From assembly GCA_902608385.1 (NCBI GenBank), contig CACLNT010000003.1, positions 32,608 to 96,607 on the forward strand: 64,000 nt of DNA, written 5' to 3'. Each line of letters opens with the position of its first letter. Within the stretch, counting starts at the first letter, position 1. This document shows positions 38,966 to 48,184 of the stretch, in pieces. The notes under the pieces are model-generated. The model was not told the origin of the DNA. It saw only the letters and a program-made list of their open reading frames with translations, and did no database searches. Made by a program: the position numbers and the translations under genes. The DNA is from an uncultured Pelagibacteraceae bacterium. Lineage in GTDB: Bacteria; Pseudomonadota; Alphaproteobacteria; Pelagibacterales; Pelagibacteraceae.

Positions 38966-38989
38966 TGATTCATTCCTGAATCATTTTTG
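38966..38989 (+). terminator. Rho-independent terminator after rnpB
   Basis: TGATTCA and TGAATCA form a perfect 7-bp stem around a TTCC loop, followed by five T. It lies 45 bases after the 3' end of RNase P RNA and upstream of the mraZ promoter. The arms also contain two GANTC sites, the target of the alphaproteobacterial CcrM methylase, possibly by chance. Confidence 0.6.
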
Positions 38990-39068
38990 TTCTCTATTTT
39001 CTTTCAGAGGTTGGTTTTAACTAAATAAATAATTGACCTTACACCATCTAGTGGGTACTTAAATATTA

Positions 39069-39084
39069 TTGCGAAATAGCGCAA
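39069..39084. other. Small inverted repeat upstream of the mraZ promoter
   Basis: TTGCG and CGCAA flank AAATAG, 9 bases before the -35 element. It could be a regulator site for the dcw operon or the end of a small transcript. The rest of 38990-39093 shows no gene or other structure that I can recognise. Confidence 0.25.
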
Positions 39085-39093
39085 AATTAGAGA

Positions 39094-39122
39094 TTGACGT
39101 GTAAGTTGAAAACCCATAATAT
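39094..39122 (+). promoter_or_regulatory. Sigma-70 promoter of the dcw cluster (Pmra)
   Basis: TTGACG (39094-39099) and TAATAT (39117-39122) with an optimal 17-base spacer, the best promoter match noticed in the window. The predicted start near 39129 gives a leader of about 36 bases to the mraZ ATG at 39165. It probably drives much of the long plus-strand cluster, because the gene spacers downstream are minimal. Confidence 0.75.
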
Positions 39123-39137
39123 CCCATATATTCCCAA
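39113..39137 (-). promoter_or_regulatory. MraZ operator: three TGGG repeats at 10-bp spacing
   Basis: On the minus strand TGGG occurs at 39136-39133, 39126-39123 and 39116-39113, that is, TGGGN repeated with 5-base spacers, the arrangement known for MraZ of E. coli. They cover the -10 element and the start point, so bound MraZ would block transcription of its own operon. Confidence 0.75.
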
Positions 39138-39164
39138 TAAGGGAGATATTGGAAATTATGAATT

Positions 39165-39620
39165 ATGTTTTTATCGACTTACGAGAACAAATTGGACAAA
39201 AAGGGAAGGGTGTCAGTGCCAGCTAGCTTTAGATCATACCTTTCTAACTTAGGCTACAACGGAGTAGTTTGTTACCCATCGTTTAACAATCAATCAATAG
39301 AAGCTTGGCCACAAGACAGAATAGAAAAAATTTCAAACACAATTGACGCTTTAAATCCTTTTGAAGAAAAGAAAGATTATTTTGCAACATCAATTTTATC
39401 TGAAAGTATTAACTTACAATTTGATACTGAAGGAAGAATTTCTTTAACGCCAAAATTATTAAAACATGCAAAAATTAAAAATAGCATGTTATTTGTTGGC
39501 CAGGGTAAAACATTTCAAATTTGGGAACCAACAATATTTGAAAAATTTAGGGTCCATGCAAGAAAAAAATCTAATATAAATCGAGCAAACCTTAAATGGG
39601 AAGAGATGAGGAAGAAATAA
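39165..39620 (+). CDS. mraZ: Transcriptional regulator MraZ
   Basis: DNA-binding regulator of the division and cell wall cluster. The 151-residue protein contains two AbrB-like repeats, each with a D-x-K/E-G-R motif: YENKLDKKGRVSVPASFRSYL near the N-terminus and LQFDTEGRISLTPKLLKHAKI at about 85-105. Such proteins form ring oligomers that bind several TGGG repeats at once, matching the triple repeat over its promoter. Its TAA overlaps the ATG of the next small ORF by one base. Confidence 0.96.
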   Translation: MFLSTYENKLDKKGRVSVPASFRSYLSNLGYNGVVCYPSFNNQSIEAWPQDRIEKISNTIDALNPFEEKKDYFATSILSESINLQFDTEGRISLTPKLLKHAKIKNSMLFVGQGKTFQIWEPTIFEKFRVHARKKSNINRANLKWEEMRKK

Positions 39621-39802
39621 TGCGAAAGATGGAAGAATATATTTTAATGCAAAAGATAGAAAATCGACAATACAAATGTTTAACCATGATAGAAAAATCT
39701 ATCAAAGGTACTTGGGCATTTAATTTTTGGACTAACACTTTCGACAAGTTACATAAAAACTACAATTTAATAAAAAATAAAGAGGGGAAACATGACAATT
39801 AA
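39620..39802 (+). CDS. Unknown 60-residue protein between mraZ and ftsZ
   Basis: A small frame whose ATG overlaps the mraZ stop as TAATG and whose end overlaps the ftsZ start by 11 bases, so its translation could couple mraZ to ftsZ. The protein is hydrophilic and basic (many Lys, Asn, Glu), with a central W-A-F-N-F-W aromatic patch and no signal peptide or membrane helix. The AGAGGGG ribosome-binding site of ftsZ lies inside its 3' end. I recognise no family. The position is where rsmH normally follows mraZ. The tight coupling on both sides argues for a real gene. Confidence 0.6.
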   Translation: MRKMEEYILMQKIENRQYKCLTMIEKSIKGTWAFNFWTNTFDKLHKNYNLIKNKEGKHDN

Positions 39803-41228
39803 CTTTAAACAACCGGAAATAAGAGAATTAAAGCCAAGAATATTAGTTCTTGGAGTTGGAGGAGCGGGAGGAAATGCAATCAATGGAATGATTGAGTCTG
39901 GACTGCAAGGTGTAGAATTTATTGCAGTAAATACTGACGCTCAAGATTTAAAACATAGTAAAGCAACACAAAAAATACAAATTGGATTAAATTTAACAAA
40001 AGGATTGGGAGCAGGATCTAAATTAGATATTGGTCAAGCTGCTGCAGATGAATCGTTAAATGACATTATAAATACTTTACAAGGTGCAAACATGGTTTTT
40101 ATAACCGCAGGAATGGGTGGCGGAACTGGAACTGGATCAGCTCATGTAATTGCAAGAGCAGCAAAGGAATTAAATATATTAACAGTTGGAGTAGTGACAT
40201 TGCCCTTCTTATACGAAGGACCTTCAAGAATGAGAAGAGCACAGCAAGGTCTTGAAGAATTAAGAAAACATGTTGATACAATTATTGTAATTCCAAACCA
40301 AAATTTATTTAAAATTGCAAGTGAACAAACTACATTTGAAGAGTCTTTTGAACTTTCAAACGATGTATTATTGCATGGTGTTCAAAGTGTTACTGACTTA
40401 ATGGTGAGACCAGGTTTAATAAATCTAGATTTTGCTGATGTTGAAACTGTTATGAGCTCTATGGGAAAAGCCATGATGGGAACAGGTCAAGCTGAAGGAG
40501 AAGGAAGATCAGTTAAAGCAGCAGAAATGGCAATCAGCAATCCTCTAATAGATGATTATACTCTAAAAGGAGCCAAAGGTTTGTTAGTTAATATTACAGG
40601 CGGAAAAGATCTTAAACTTTTTGAAGTTGATGAAGCTGTAAATAAAGTAAGAGCTGAGGTTGATCCGGAAGCTGAATTAATAATTGGTGCAATAACAGAT
40701 TCTTCACTTGATGGGAAAATGAGAGTTTCAATTGTTGCAACAGCTCTTGATGGTCAACAACCAGAAGCAAAATCGGTTATAAACATGGTTCATAGAATAC
40801 AAAATAGAAACCCAGGTTATTCAGATTTTTCTAATCTTGGTTCTGCACAATCTTTTAATTTTTCACAATCGATGTCTACAACAGCAGTAGATGGTGCCAA
40901 TGCATTAAAATTAGAAAATGAAATTGTGACCGAGACAACACCAGAGGTTTCTTCAACAGAGGAAATAAAAGATCTTAATCAAGAATATAATGAACAAGTT
41001 TTAAACAATCAAGAAGACAAAGTAGAAGTAAGCATTGAAGAAAATAAAGAAGCGGAAAAACCTTCAAACGGTTTAGAAAATTTTGCAATTGAAGATGAAG
41101 ATCCAGAACTTTTTGATTCAGTTGATGACAGTTCTCTTCAAGAATTTTCCCCATCTAATGAAGATGATAATAAACCCGAAGAAGATGATTTAGAAATACC
41201 AGCATTTTTGAGAAGACAGAAGAATTAA
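39792..41228 (+). CDS. ftsZ: Cell division protein FtsZ
   Basis: Tubulin-like GTPase that forms the division ring. The 478-residue protein has [10 protein letters not shown] (21-30), the tubulin signature GGGTGTGS (109-116), the T7 loop [11 protein letters not shown], a long acidic linker (about 365-463), and the C-terminal peptide [10 protein letters not shown] that binds membrane tethers such as FtsA. A strong ribosome-binding site, AGAGGGG, lies 5 bases before the ATG. Normally ftsZ follows ftsA near the end of the dcw cluster; here it lies between mraZ and rsmH. No second ftsZ appears in the window. Confidence 0.98.
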   Translation: MTINFKQPEIRELKPRILVLGVGGAGGNAINGMIESGLQGVEFIAVNTDAQDLKHSKATQKIQIGLNLTKGLGAGSKLDIGQAAADESLNDIINTLQGANMVFITAGMGGGTGTGSAHVIARAAKELNILTVGVVTLPFLYEGPSRMRRAQQGLEELRKHVDTIIVIPNQNLFKIASEQTTFEESFELSNDVLLHGVQSVTDLMVRPGLINLDFADVETVMSSMGKAMMGTGQAEGEGRSVKAAEMAISNPLIDDYTLKGAKGLLVNITGGKDLKLFEVDEAVNKVRAEVDPEAELIIGAITDSSLDGKMRVSIVATALDGQQPEAKSVINMVHRIQNRNPGYSDFSNLGSAQSFNFSQSMSTTAVDGANALKLENEIVTETTPEVSSTEEIKDLNQEYNEQVLNNQEDKVEVSIEENKEAEKPSNGLENFAIEDEDPELFDSVDDSSLQEFSPSNEDDNKPEEDDLEIPAFLRRQKN

Positions 41229-41246
41229 TGGTCTTCAAAAAAATAA

Positions 41247-42257
41247 ATGATTGCCACCATAATACCGAAAAAACAAAAACACTATTCGGTGTTGCTAGAT
41301 GAAATAATTAGCATTATTACCCCTCAATATGGTGGCACATTTATTGACTGCACATTAGGTCAAGGTGGATACACTAAAAAAATCCTTGAATTTTCAAATA
41401 CAAAAATAATTGCTTTAGATAGAGATAGGGATGTAAAAAAAATTGCATTAAAACTTGAAAAAAAATTTAAGAATAGGTTCATTTTTAAAAATAAAAAATT
41501 TAGCGAAATAAATGAGTTAGACTTAATGAAAGAAAAAATTAAAGCAGTTATTTTTGATCTTGGTTATTCATATACGCAAATAAAAGATCCCAAAAAAGGT
41601 TTGTCTTTTGACACTTCGGGCGAACTTAATATGAAAATGGGTTTAAATAATTTTTCAGCAAAAGATGTTATTAATAAGTTAGATAAAAAAGATTTAGAAA
41701 AAATATTTAAATTTTTTGGAGAAGAAAGAGATAGTAAAAGAATTGCTTATAAAATTATTAAAGAAAGAAAAATAAAAGAAATTGACACACAAAAATTGGT
41801 AAAAATCATAGAATCGTCAAAAATAAAAAAAAATTATAAAATTCACAGGGCTACAAAAATTTTTCAGGCTTTAAGAATTTTTGTAAATAAAGAAATTAGT
41901 GAACTAATTTATGGATTAATTAATGCAACCAAAGTTGTAGATGAAGGAGGAATTATTGCAGTTGTAAGTTTTCATTCGTTAGAAGATAAAATAATTAAGT
42001 ATTTTTTTAAAAGTTTATCAGAAATGAAAAGTGTATCTAGATACATGCCAGAAACAAAAGAAAAAAGTAAACCTTTTAAGCTAATTAATAAAAAAACTAT
42101 AGTTCCATCTGCTAAAGAAATTAAAGAAAATCCCTCCTCAAGATCAGCTAAGTTAAGATTTGTTATTAAAGAAAAAAATATCCCTAACTTTAAAACTGAT
42201 ATTTTAGATAAATTTAATTATTTAATTAAAATTGAAAATTATTCTGAAAAATTATGA
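41247..42257 (+). CDS. rsmH: 16S rRNA (cytosine(1402)-N4)-methyltransferase RsmH (MraW)
   Basis: Methylates C1402 in the ribosomal decoding centre. The 336-residue protein starts with [37 protein letters not shown] containing the SAM-binding loop, then [10 protein letters not shown] (usually DLGVSS), [16 protein letters not shown] and [16 protein letters not shown], all hallmarks of MraW. Length is slightly above average because of lysine-rich insertions. It follows ftsZ by 18 bases and overlaps ftsL by 4. Confidence 0.97.
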   Translation: MIATIIPKKQKHYSVLLDEIISIITPQYGGTFIDCTLGQGGYTKKILEFSNTKIIALDRDRDVKKIALKLEKKFKNRFIFKNKKFSEINELDLMKEKIKAVIFDLGYSYTQIKDPKKGLSFDTSGELNMKMGLNNFSAKDVINKLDKKDLEKIFKFFGEERDSKRIAYKIIKERKIKEIDTQKLVKIIESSKIKKNYKIHRATKIFQALRIFVNKEISELIYGLINATKVVDEGGIIAVVSFHSLEDKIIKYFFKSLSEMKSVSRYMPETKEKSKPFKLINKKTIVPSAKEIKENPSSRSAKLRFVIKEKNIPNFKTDILDKFNYLIKIENYSEKL

Positions 42258-42568
42258 AAAAATTTTTTTTAATTTTTTTTATTATTTTTTTAATAATAGT
42301 TACTACTGTTACAAAAAATTCCACAAAATCTCTAGAAAGTAAAATCTTTAACGCTAAGGAAAATATAAGCATTTTAAAAAATAAATATGAGTTAGTCCTA
42401 TTAGATTATAATTATTTAACAACACCTAAGAAGTTGATTGAATATCAATCTAAGTATTTTGAAGATAACTTAATTTCTTTAGACATTACTAAAATTAAAA
42501 AAATTAAAGAAGAAAATAATGAATTGATAATTCTAGAATCTAATAATACTAAAATATCAAATGAATAA
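42254..42568 (+). CDS. ftsL: FtsL-like division protein
   Basis: A 104-residue single-pass protein: a short cytoplasmic tip, one hydrophobic helix (about residues 3-20) and a periplasmic coiled coil with spaced leucines ([27 protein letters not shown]). The sequence is poorly conserved, but size, topology and the place between rsmH and ftsI identify FtsL, which with FtsB and FtsQ activates FtsWI. ATGA overlap with rsmH and an 8-base overlap with ftsI indicate coupling. Confidence 0.85.
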   Translation: MKKFFLIFFIIFLIIVTTVTKNSTKSLESKIFNAKENISILKNKYELVLLDYNYLTTPKKLIEYQSKYFEDNLISLDITKIKKIKEENNELIILESNNTKISNE

Positions 42569-44249
42569 AAATAATAATGAAATATTTGTTTTAGAAGATT
42601 ATGAAGGCGATTTTTCATATAAAAAAAATAAATCTAATTTAAATATTACATTTAATAGAATTGCATTTATTTATTTTATATTTTTTATGATTTCTATAAT
42701 TTATTCTATAAAAGTTTTTTATTTAGGTTCATTAAATTCTAAAACAAAAGTAGAAAAATTTTTACCAATAAAAAAAAATTATAGAGCCGATATATTAGAT
42801 AACAATGGAGATTTTATAGCTAAAGCCGTTATAACACAAACTGCTGGAATAAATCCAAACTTAATTATTGATGAAAAAAAATTTTTAATAAAATTACAAA
42901 TATTGTTTCCATATGAAGATTTTAAAAAAATCAAAGAAAAAATTAAAAAAAAAAAATATTTTCGTTTTAAAAAAGAACTTACACATAATCAAATTGAAGA
43001 GCTCCGACTTTTGGGTGATAAATCTATAAGATTTGAAGAACAAATAACTAGATTATATCCACACGAAAATCTATTTAGTCACATTATTGGCCAGATAGAT
43101 GATGGCAATAATGGCGTATCAGGAATAGAAAAATATTTTGATTATGAATTAAAAACTAGAAAAGAGCCATTACAATTAACTGTAGATACAGATGTACAAT
43201 TTTTAATTAGAGAAGAGTTAATAAAGTTTCAAGAAATTTTTCAATATATAGGAAGCGCAGCAATTCTTATGAATGTTAATAATGGAGAAATACTATCGAT
43301 GGTTTCATTGCCAGATTTTAATCTTAACAAAAGAGAAAATATTAAAGATGTAAATTATATTAATAGAGCGACCAAAGGCGTTTATGAACTTGGATCTGTT
43401 TTTAAAACTTTTACTATTGCCGCTGCTTTAAATGAAGAATTAATTGAACCAGATACTGAATTTAAAGATTTACCAAAAAAAATTAAATGTGCTGGAAGAA
43501 ATATAGGGGAATATGATGATAAGATTCCTGTAGATTTGACCGTTGAACAAATTTTAGTAAGATCAGGGAATATTGGCTCCATTAGGATTGGGCAAAAAGT
43601 AGGAAAAGAAAAATTTAAATCTTTTTTAGAAAATATTGGAGTTTTGAATAAAATTGAATTTGATATTGAAGAAGTTGGCCAACCAATTACATCTAGATGG
43701 GGAAAATGCAAACTTGCAACATCATCTTATGGTCACGGCATAACAACAACACCTTTACAGTTAGTAAAAGGTTATTCAGTTATTACAAATGGAGGTTATG
43801 ATATTAAACCAACATTAGTCAAAAATAGTTTAAAAAAAAAAGAAAATAAAAAAAGAATTTTAAAAGCAAAAGTTTCAGAAAAAATAAATTCTATTTTAAG
43901 AAAAGTTGTATCAACAAAAGAAGGAACGGCTGGTTTTGCAAATGTAGAAGGTTATGAAGTTGGTGGAAAAACAGGTACAGCAGATAAGGTAAAGAATGGC
44001 AGATATACAAAAGATAAAATTAATAGTTTTGTATCAATATTTCCTACATCAAAACCGAAGTACGTTTTATTAATTTTGTTAGATGAACCAATTCCTTCAA
44101 AAGAATATGTTTATCACTATAGAGATGACAGAAAACCTTATAAGGGAAATTGGAGAAATACTGCTGGCTGGACATCTGTTGAAATTGCAGGCAAAATTAT
44201 AGAAAAAATTGGACCCATTTTAGCCACAAAATATATAGAAGTTAATTAA
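42561..44249 (+). CDS. ftsI: Peptidoglycan D,D-transpeptidase FtsI (PBP3)
   Basis: Septal transpeptidase of 562 residues with one membrane helix (about 31-55), a dimerisation domain starting with NYRADILDNNGDFIA, and a penicillin-binding domain. Catalytic motifs are S-x-x-K in YELGSVFKTFTIA (Ser near residue 279), S-x-N as VRSGNIGS and K-T-G-T as GGKTGTADK. It is the cognate transpeptidase of FtsW, encoded downstream, and is controlled through FtsL and FtsQ. It is of normal size. Confidence 0.97.
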   Translation: MNKNNNEIFVLEDYEGDFSYKKNKSNLNITFNRIAFIYFIFFMISIIYSIKVFYLGSLNSKTKVEKFLPIKKNYRADILDNNGDFIAKAVITQTAGINPNLIIDEKKFLIKLQILFPYEDFKKIKEKIKKKKYFRFKKELTHNQIEELRLLGDKSIRFEEQITRLYPHENLFSHIIGQIDDGNNGVSGIEKYFDYELKTRKEPLQLTVDTDVQFLIREELIKFQEIFQYIGSAAILMNVNNGEILSMVSLPDFNLNKRENIKDVNYINRATKGVYELGSVFKTFTIAAALNEELIEPDTEFKDLPKKIKCAGRNIGEYDDKIPVDLTVEQILVRSGNIGSIRIGQKVGKEKFKSFLENIGVLNKIEFDIEEVGQPITSRWGKCKLATSSYGHGITTTPLQLVKGYSVITNGGYDIKPTLVKNSLKKKENKKRILKAKVSEKINSILRKVVSTKEGTAGFANVEGYEVGGKTGTADKVKNGRYTKDKINSFVSIFPTSKPKYVLLILLDEPIPSKEYVYHYRDDRKPYKGNWRNTAGWTSVEIAGKIIEKIGPILATKYIEVN

Positions 44250-44253
44250 CTTC

Positions 44254-47109
44254 ATGTTGATAGGCAGCTATTTTAAAAATCTTAATTCAAAATACAAGAA
44301 TCATTTTTTTTCAGGTTTAAGCTTTAATAGTTTGACTTGCAAAAAAAATAATATTTTTTTTGCGATTAAAGGAACAAAAATTAATGCTAATAAATTTATT
44401 AAAAATGCAATAAAAAAGGGTGCAAGAACAATTATATCAAATCAAAAATTTATAGGTTTAAAAAATAATATTCTTTATATAAGGACCAAGAATGTCAGAA
44501 AAATGCTTGCTGAAATTGCTTTTAAAATTAATCAAAAAAAACCAAAAAATTTAATTGCTGTTACGGGCACTAATGGCAAATCATCAATAGTTGATTTTTA
44601 TTTTCAAATATTAAAATTAAATAAAAAAAAAGTGGCCTCTATTGGAACTTTAGGAATTAAAACAATTTCAAGTAAAATAGATGTAAACAACACAACATTA
44701 AATCCGATTATACTTGGTTACTATTTAAAAAAATTGAAAAAACAAAATATTGACAATGTTATTCTTGAAGCATCTAGCCATGGCCTCAAACAAAATCGAT
44801 TAGATGGATTAAATTTTAAAACTGCTATTTTTACAAATCTATCTCATGATCATTTAGATTATCACAAAAATTTTAAAAATTATTTAAATGCTAAGCTGTA
44901 TCTTTTTAAAAAGCTTCTTAAGAAAAATTCAAATATTATTACAGATAAAACTATTCCAGAATATAAAAAAATTAAAAAAATTTCTTTAGAAAAAAAACTA
45001 AATTTAAATACTATAGGTGTTGAAAAAAGCGACCTAAATATAATTAGTTATCAATATCAAAGCGAAAAACAAATTATTAAAATCAAATATAAAAATAATT
45101 TTTTCACAATTAAAACAAATCTAATAGGTAAAATTCAGGTTAAAAATCTATTAATGGCAATGATTGCAGCAGAAAAAAGTAATATTGATTTTAAAAATAT
45201 TGTAAAAATTATTAGCAAAGTAAAACCTGTTAATGGAAGACTGGAAAAAATTGGAAAAATTAGAAATAATTCTAAAGTTATTTTAGATTATGCTCACACA
45301 CCAGATGCTCTTAAAACATGTCTTCAAAATTTAAAAGATCAATTTAAAAATAATAAAATTTCTATTGTTTTTGGATGTGGAGGAGATAGAGATAAATTCA
45401 AAAGACCAATAATGGGTAAAATTGCAAATCAATTTTGTAATAAAATTTATTTAACAGATGATAATCCAAGAAAAGAAAATCCAAAAAAAATAAGAATAAG
45501 TATTAAAAAAAAAATTAACAAATCAAAACTTTATGAAATACCTAGTAGAGAAAAAGCAATTAAAGAAGCAATAAAAAATTTATTAACTGGTGAAATTTTA
45601 GTAGTAGCAGGAAGGGGACATGAAAATATTCAAGATTATGGAAATTTTAGAGATTTTTTTTCAGATAAAAAATGCATTTTAAAAAATATTAAACAAAAAA
45701 ACAAAAACCTGTCAAAAGATTTAAAGTTAAATATTTTAAAAGAAGAAAGTCGTCAAAATCATTTTTCATTAAAAATGAAATTGAAACATGCATCAATTAA
45801 TTCAAAAGAAATAAAAAAAAATGATATTTTTTTTGCAATTAAAGGAAAAAAAAAAGATGGTAATCATTATTTAAGAGAAGTTTTTAATAAAAAAGCATCT
45901 TTATCAATAGTAAACAAAATTAGTAAATTAGAAAAAAAATCTAAACAGATTAAAGTAAAAAATACTTTGAACTTTCTAACAAAAACTTCAAGTAAAGTGA
46001 GAGAAAATTCATCAGCAAAAATAATTGCAATAACTGGAAGTTGTGGAAAAACATCTTTAAAGGAACTAATTGGAATGGCATTAAATAAAATTTGTCGTGC
46101 AACTTATTCTCCTAAATCTTTTAATAATAAATTTGGAGTTCCATTAAGTTTATTTAATTTAAACGCAAGTGATGACTTTGGAGTTTTTGAAGTTGGGATG
46201 GATAAAAAGGGTGAAATAGATACATTAACAAAGATTATCAAACCAGAAGTTGGAGTAATTACAAATATTTCCCATGCCCATGCAAAAAATTTTAAAAATT
46301 TAAAACAAATTGCGCATGCAAAATCTGAGATAATGAATAACATTATGAGTGGCGGCTCAATAATTTTAAACGCTGATGATAGGTTTTATAAGTTTCATAG
46401 GAATATAGCTTTAAAAAAAAAACTAAAAGTTTATTCATTTAGCATAAATAAAAAAAATGCAACAGTTAGTCTGACTTCTATAAAAAAAGAAAAAACAAAA
46501 TTTAAAGTTATTATAAATATTAATAATAAAAAAAAATATTTTTTTATAACGTCTAATTTTGAAAATAATTTAAAAAATTTGCTTGCTGCCATTACAGTTA
46601 TTTCAATTTTCAAGGATGTCAAAAATTTAAATAAAAATATTTTTTACAACTATCAAATTCCATACGGTCGCGGCGATATTTCTAAAATCACAATAAACGG
46701 AAAGAAAATTTTCCTTATTGATGAAAGTTATAATTCAAATCCTTTGTCTTTAAAATCTTCAATTAATAATTTTGATTTAATCGGTAACAAAAATAATAAA
46801 AAGCACTTAATTTTGGGTGATATGCTAGAACTTGGCAAACATTCAAAAAAATTGCATTTAGAAATAAGCACAATAATTAATTCTTCTTCAATAAATAACG
46901 TCCATGTTTTTGGCAAATATATAAGAGAAACCTATAAAAATATTCACAACAAGAAAAAAGGATTAATTTTAGAAGAAATTTCACAAATAATTCATTTGAT
47001 TAAAAACAATATAAATAATAATGATTATTTAATGATTAAAGGGTCTAATGCTACAGGACTTCATAAATTAACTAGAGATTTAAAAAAAGAAAGAAAAAAT
47101 GTTTTATAA
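44254..47109 (+). CDS. murE-murF: MurE-MurF fusion: UDP-MurNAc-tripeptide synthetase and UDP-MurNAc-pentapeptide ligase
   Basis: One 951-residue frame carries two complete Mur ligases. Residues about 1-485 are MurE: ATP loop AVTGTNGKSS, EASSHGLKQNRLDG, DYAHTPDALK, and DDNPRKENP whose DNPR motif marks meso-diaminopimelate-adding enzymes, ending VVAGRGHENIQ. After a lysine-rich linker, residues about 500-951 are MurF: NDIFFAIKGKKKDGNHYL, ATP loop AITGSCGKTS, FEVGMDKKGEID, NISHAHAKNF, DESYNSNPLSLKSSI and GDMLELGKHS. The usual order is two separate, adjacent genes. No stop or restart site interrupts the join. Confidence 0.95.
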   Translation: MLIGSYFKNLNSKYKNHFFSGLSFNSLTCKKNNIFFAIKGTKINANKFIKNAIKKGARTIISNQKFIGLKNNILYIRTKNVRKMLAEIAFKINQKKPKNLIAVTGTNGKSSIVDFYFQILKLNKKKVASIGTLGIKTISSKIDVNNTTLNPIILGYYLKKLKKQNIDNVILEASSHGLKQNRLDGLNFKTAIFTNLSHDHLDYHKNFKNYLNAKLYLFKKLLKKNSNIITDKTIPEYKKIKKISLEKKLNLNTIGVEKSDLNIISYQYQSEKQIIKIKYKNNFFTIKTNLIGKIQVKNLLMAMIAAEKSNIDFKNIVKIISKVKPVNGRLEKIGKIRNNSKVILDYAHTPDALKTCLQNLKDQFKNNKISIVFGCGGDRDKFKRPIMGKIANQFCNKIYLTDDNPRKENPKKIRISIKKKINKSKLYEIPSREKAIKEAIKNLLTGEILVVAGRGHENIQDYGNFRDFFSDKKCILKNIKQKNKNLSKDLKLNILKEESRQNHFSLKMKLKHASINSKEIKKNDIFFAIKGKKKDGNHYLREVFNKKASLSIVNKISKLEKKSKQIKVKNTLNFLTKTSSKVRENSSAKIIAITGSCGKTSLKELIGMALNKICRATYSPKSFNNKFGVPLSLFNLNASDDFGVFEVGMDKKGEIDTLTKIIKPEVGVITNISHAHAKNFKNLKQIAHAKSEIMNNIMSGGSIILNADDRFYKFHRNIALKKKLKVYSFSINKKNATVSLTSIKKEKTKFKVIININNKKKYFFITSNFENNLKNLLAAITVISIFKDVKNLNKNIFYNYQIPYGRGDISKITINGKKIFLIDESYNSNPLSLKSSINNFDLIGNKNNKKHLILGDMLELGKHSKKLHLEISTIINSSSINNVHVFGKYIRETYKNIHNKKKGLILEEISQIIHLIKNNINNNDYLMIKGSNATGLHKLTRDLKKERKNVL

Positions 47110-48184
47110 CCTTATTTTAAATTTTGTAGATAGTTTTACATTTTTAAATGTATTTAAATATCTTACAGTAAGAACTGGATTGGCAATGTTTACATCCATG
47201 TTTGTAGTGTTTTTAATTGGAACACCTTTTATAAATTTTTTTTCTGCAAAACAAATAATTAACCCAATCAGAAAAGATGGCCCTGATGATCATATAATTA
47301 AAAAAATTGGAACACCAACAATGGGAGGTGTTTTAATTTTAATTGGTCTGTTTTCGAGCGTTTTTTTATGGTGCAATTTATCTAATCCATATATTTGGAC
47401 ACTTATATTTGTTGTTGCTAGTTTTGGACTATTAGGAGCATATGATGATTATAAAAAAATTAAGTTTAACAACTCATCTGGCGTTTCATTTAGATTTAAA
47501 ATAATAATTCAAACTATAATTGCAGTTTTAGGTACTCTTATATTAATGAATTTTTCAGATCATTCTGATTTAGAATATTTATATTTTCCATTTTTTAAAA
47601 ACTTATTGATAAATCTTGGTTGGTTTTTTATTCCTTTTGCGGCTTTTATAATTGTTGGATCTTCTAACGCGGTTAATTTAACTGACGGATTAGATGGTTT
47701 AGCTACCGTTCCAGTAATTCTTGTTGCATCATGTTTTGCTTTTATAAGCTATGTTACAGGTAACATTGTTTTTTCAGAATATCTTCAAATTCCATATATT
47801 GAAGGAGTTGGTGAAGTTGCTGTGTTTTTGGGATCAATAATTGGAGCATGTTTAGGTTTTTTATGGTTTAATGCCCCTCCTGCCAAAATATTCATGGGAG
47901 ATACAGGTTCTTTAGCTTTAGGAGGATCTTTAGGTGCAGTTGGAATTATTACAAAACATGAAATAGTTCTGGCTATAACAGGAGGTCTATTTGTTCTTGA
48001 AGCAGTGTCTGTAATTGTTCAAGTTTTTTCATACAAATTAACTGGCAAAAGAATTTTTAAAATGGCTCCAATACATCATCACTTTGAAAAAAAAGGTTGG
48101 CCAGAGTCAACTGTGGTTATTAGGTTTTGGATTATTTCAATTATATTAGCAATGATTGGTTTGGCCACTTTAAAATTCAGATAA
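47099..48184 (+). CDS. mraY: Phospho-N-acetylmuramoyl-pentapeptide transferase MraY
   Basis: Transfers phospho-MurNAc-pentapeptide to undecaprenyl phosphate, forming lipid I in the inner membrane. The 361-residue protein has about ten helices and the MraY signatures KKIGTPTMGGVLIL, FGLLGAYDDYKK, the catalytic acidic motif in NLTDGLDGLA, NAPPAKIFMGDTGSLALGG and the MAPIHHHFEKKGWPES His cluster. It overlaps the MurF end by 11 bases and murD by one base (TAATG). Confidence 0.98.
   Translation: MFYNLILNFVDSFTFLNVFKYLTVRTGLAMFTSMFVVFLIGTPFINFFSAKQIINPIRKDGPDDHIIKKIGTPTMGGVLILIGLFSSVFLWCNLSNPYIWTLIFVVASFGLLGAYDDYKKIKFNNSSGVSFRFKIIIQTIIAVLGTLILMNFSDHSDLEYLYFPFFKNLLINLGWFFIPFAAFIIVGSSNAVNLTDGLDGLATVPVILVASCFAFISYVTGNIVFSEYLQIPYIEGVGEVAVFLGSIIGACLGFLWFNAPPAKIFMGDTGSLALGGSLGAVGIITKHEIVLAITGGLFVLEAVSVIVQVFSYKLTGKRIFKMAPIHHHFEKKGWPESTVVIRFWIISIILAMIGLATLKFR

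Noticed and set aside
48127..48183. Upstream start for murD
   Set aside because: It lies inside mraY; the ATG at 48184 forms a TAATG overlap and matches the family N-terminus.
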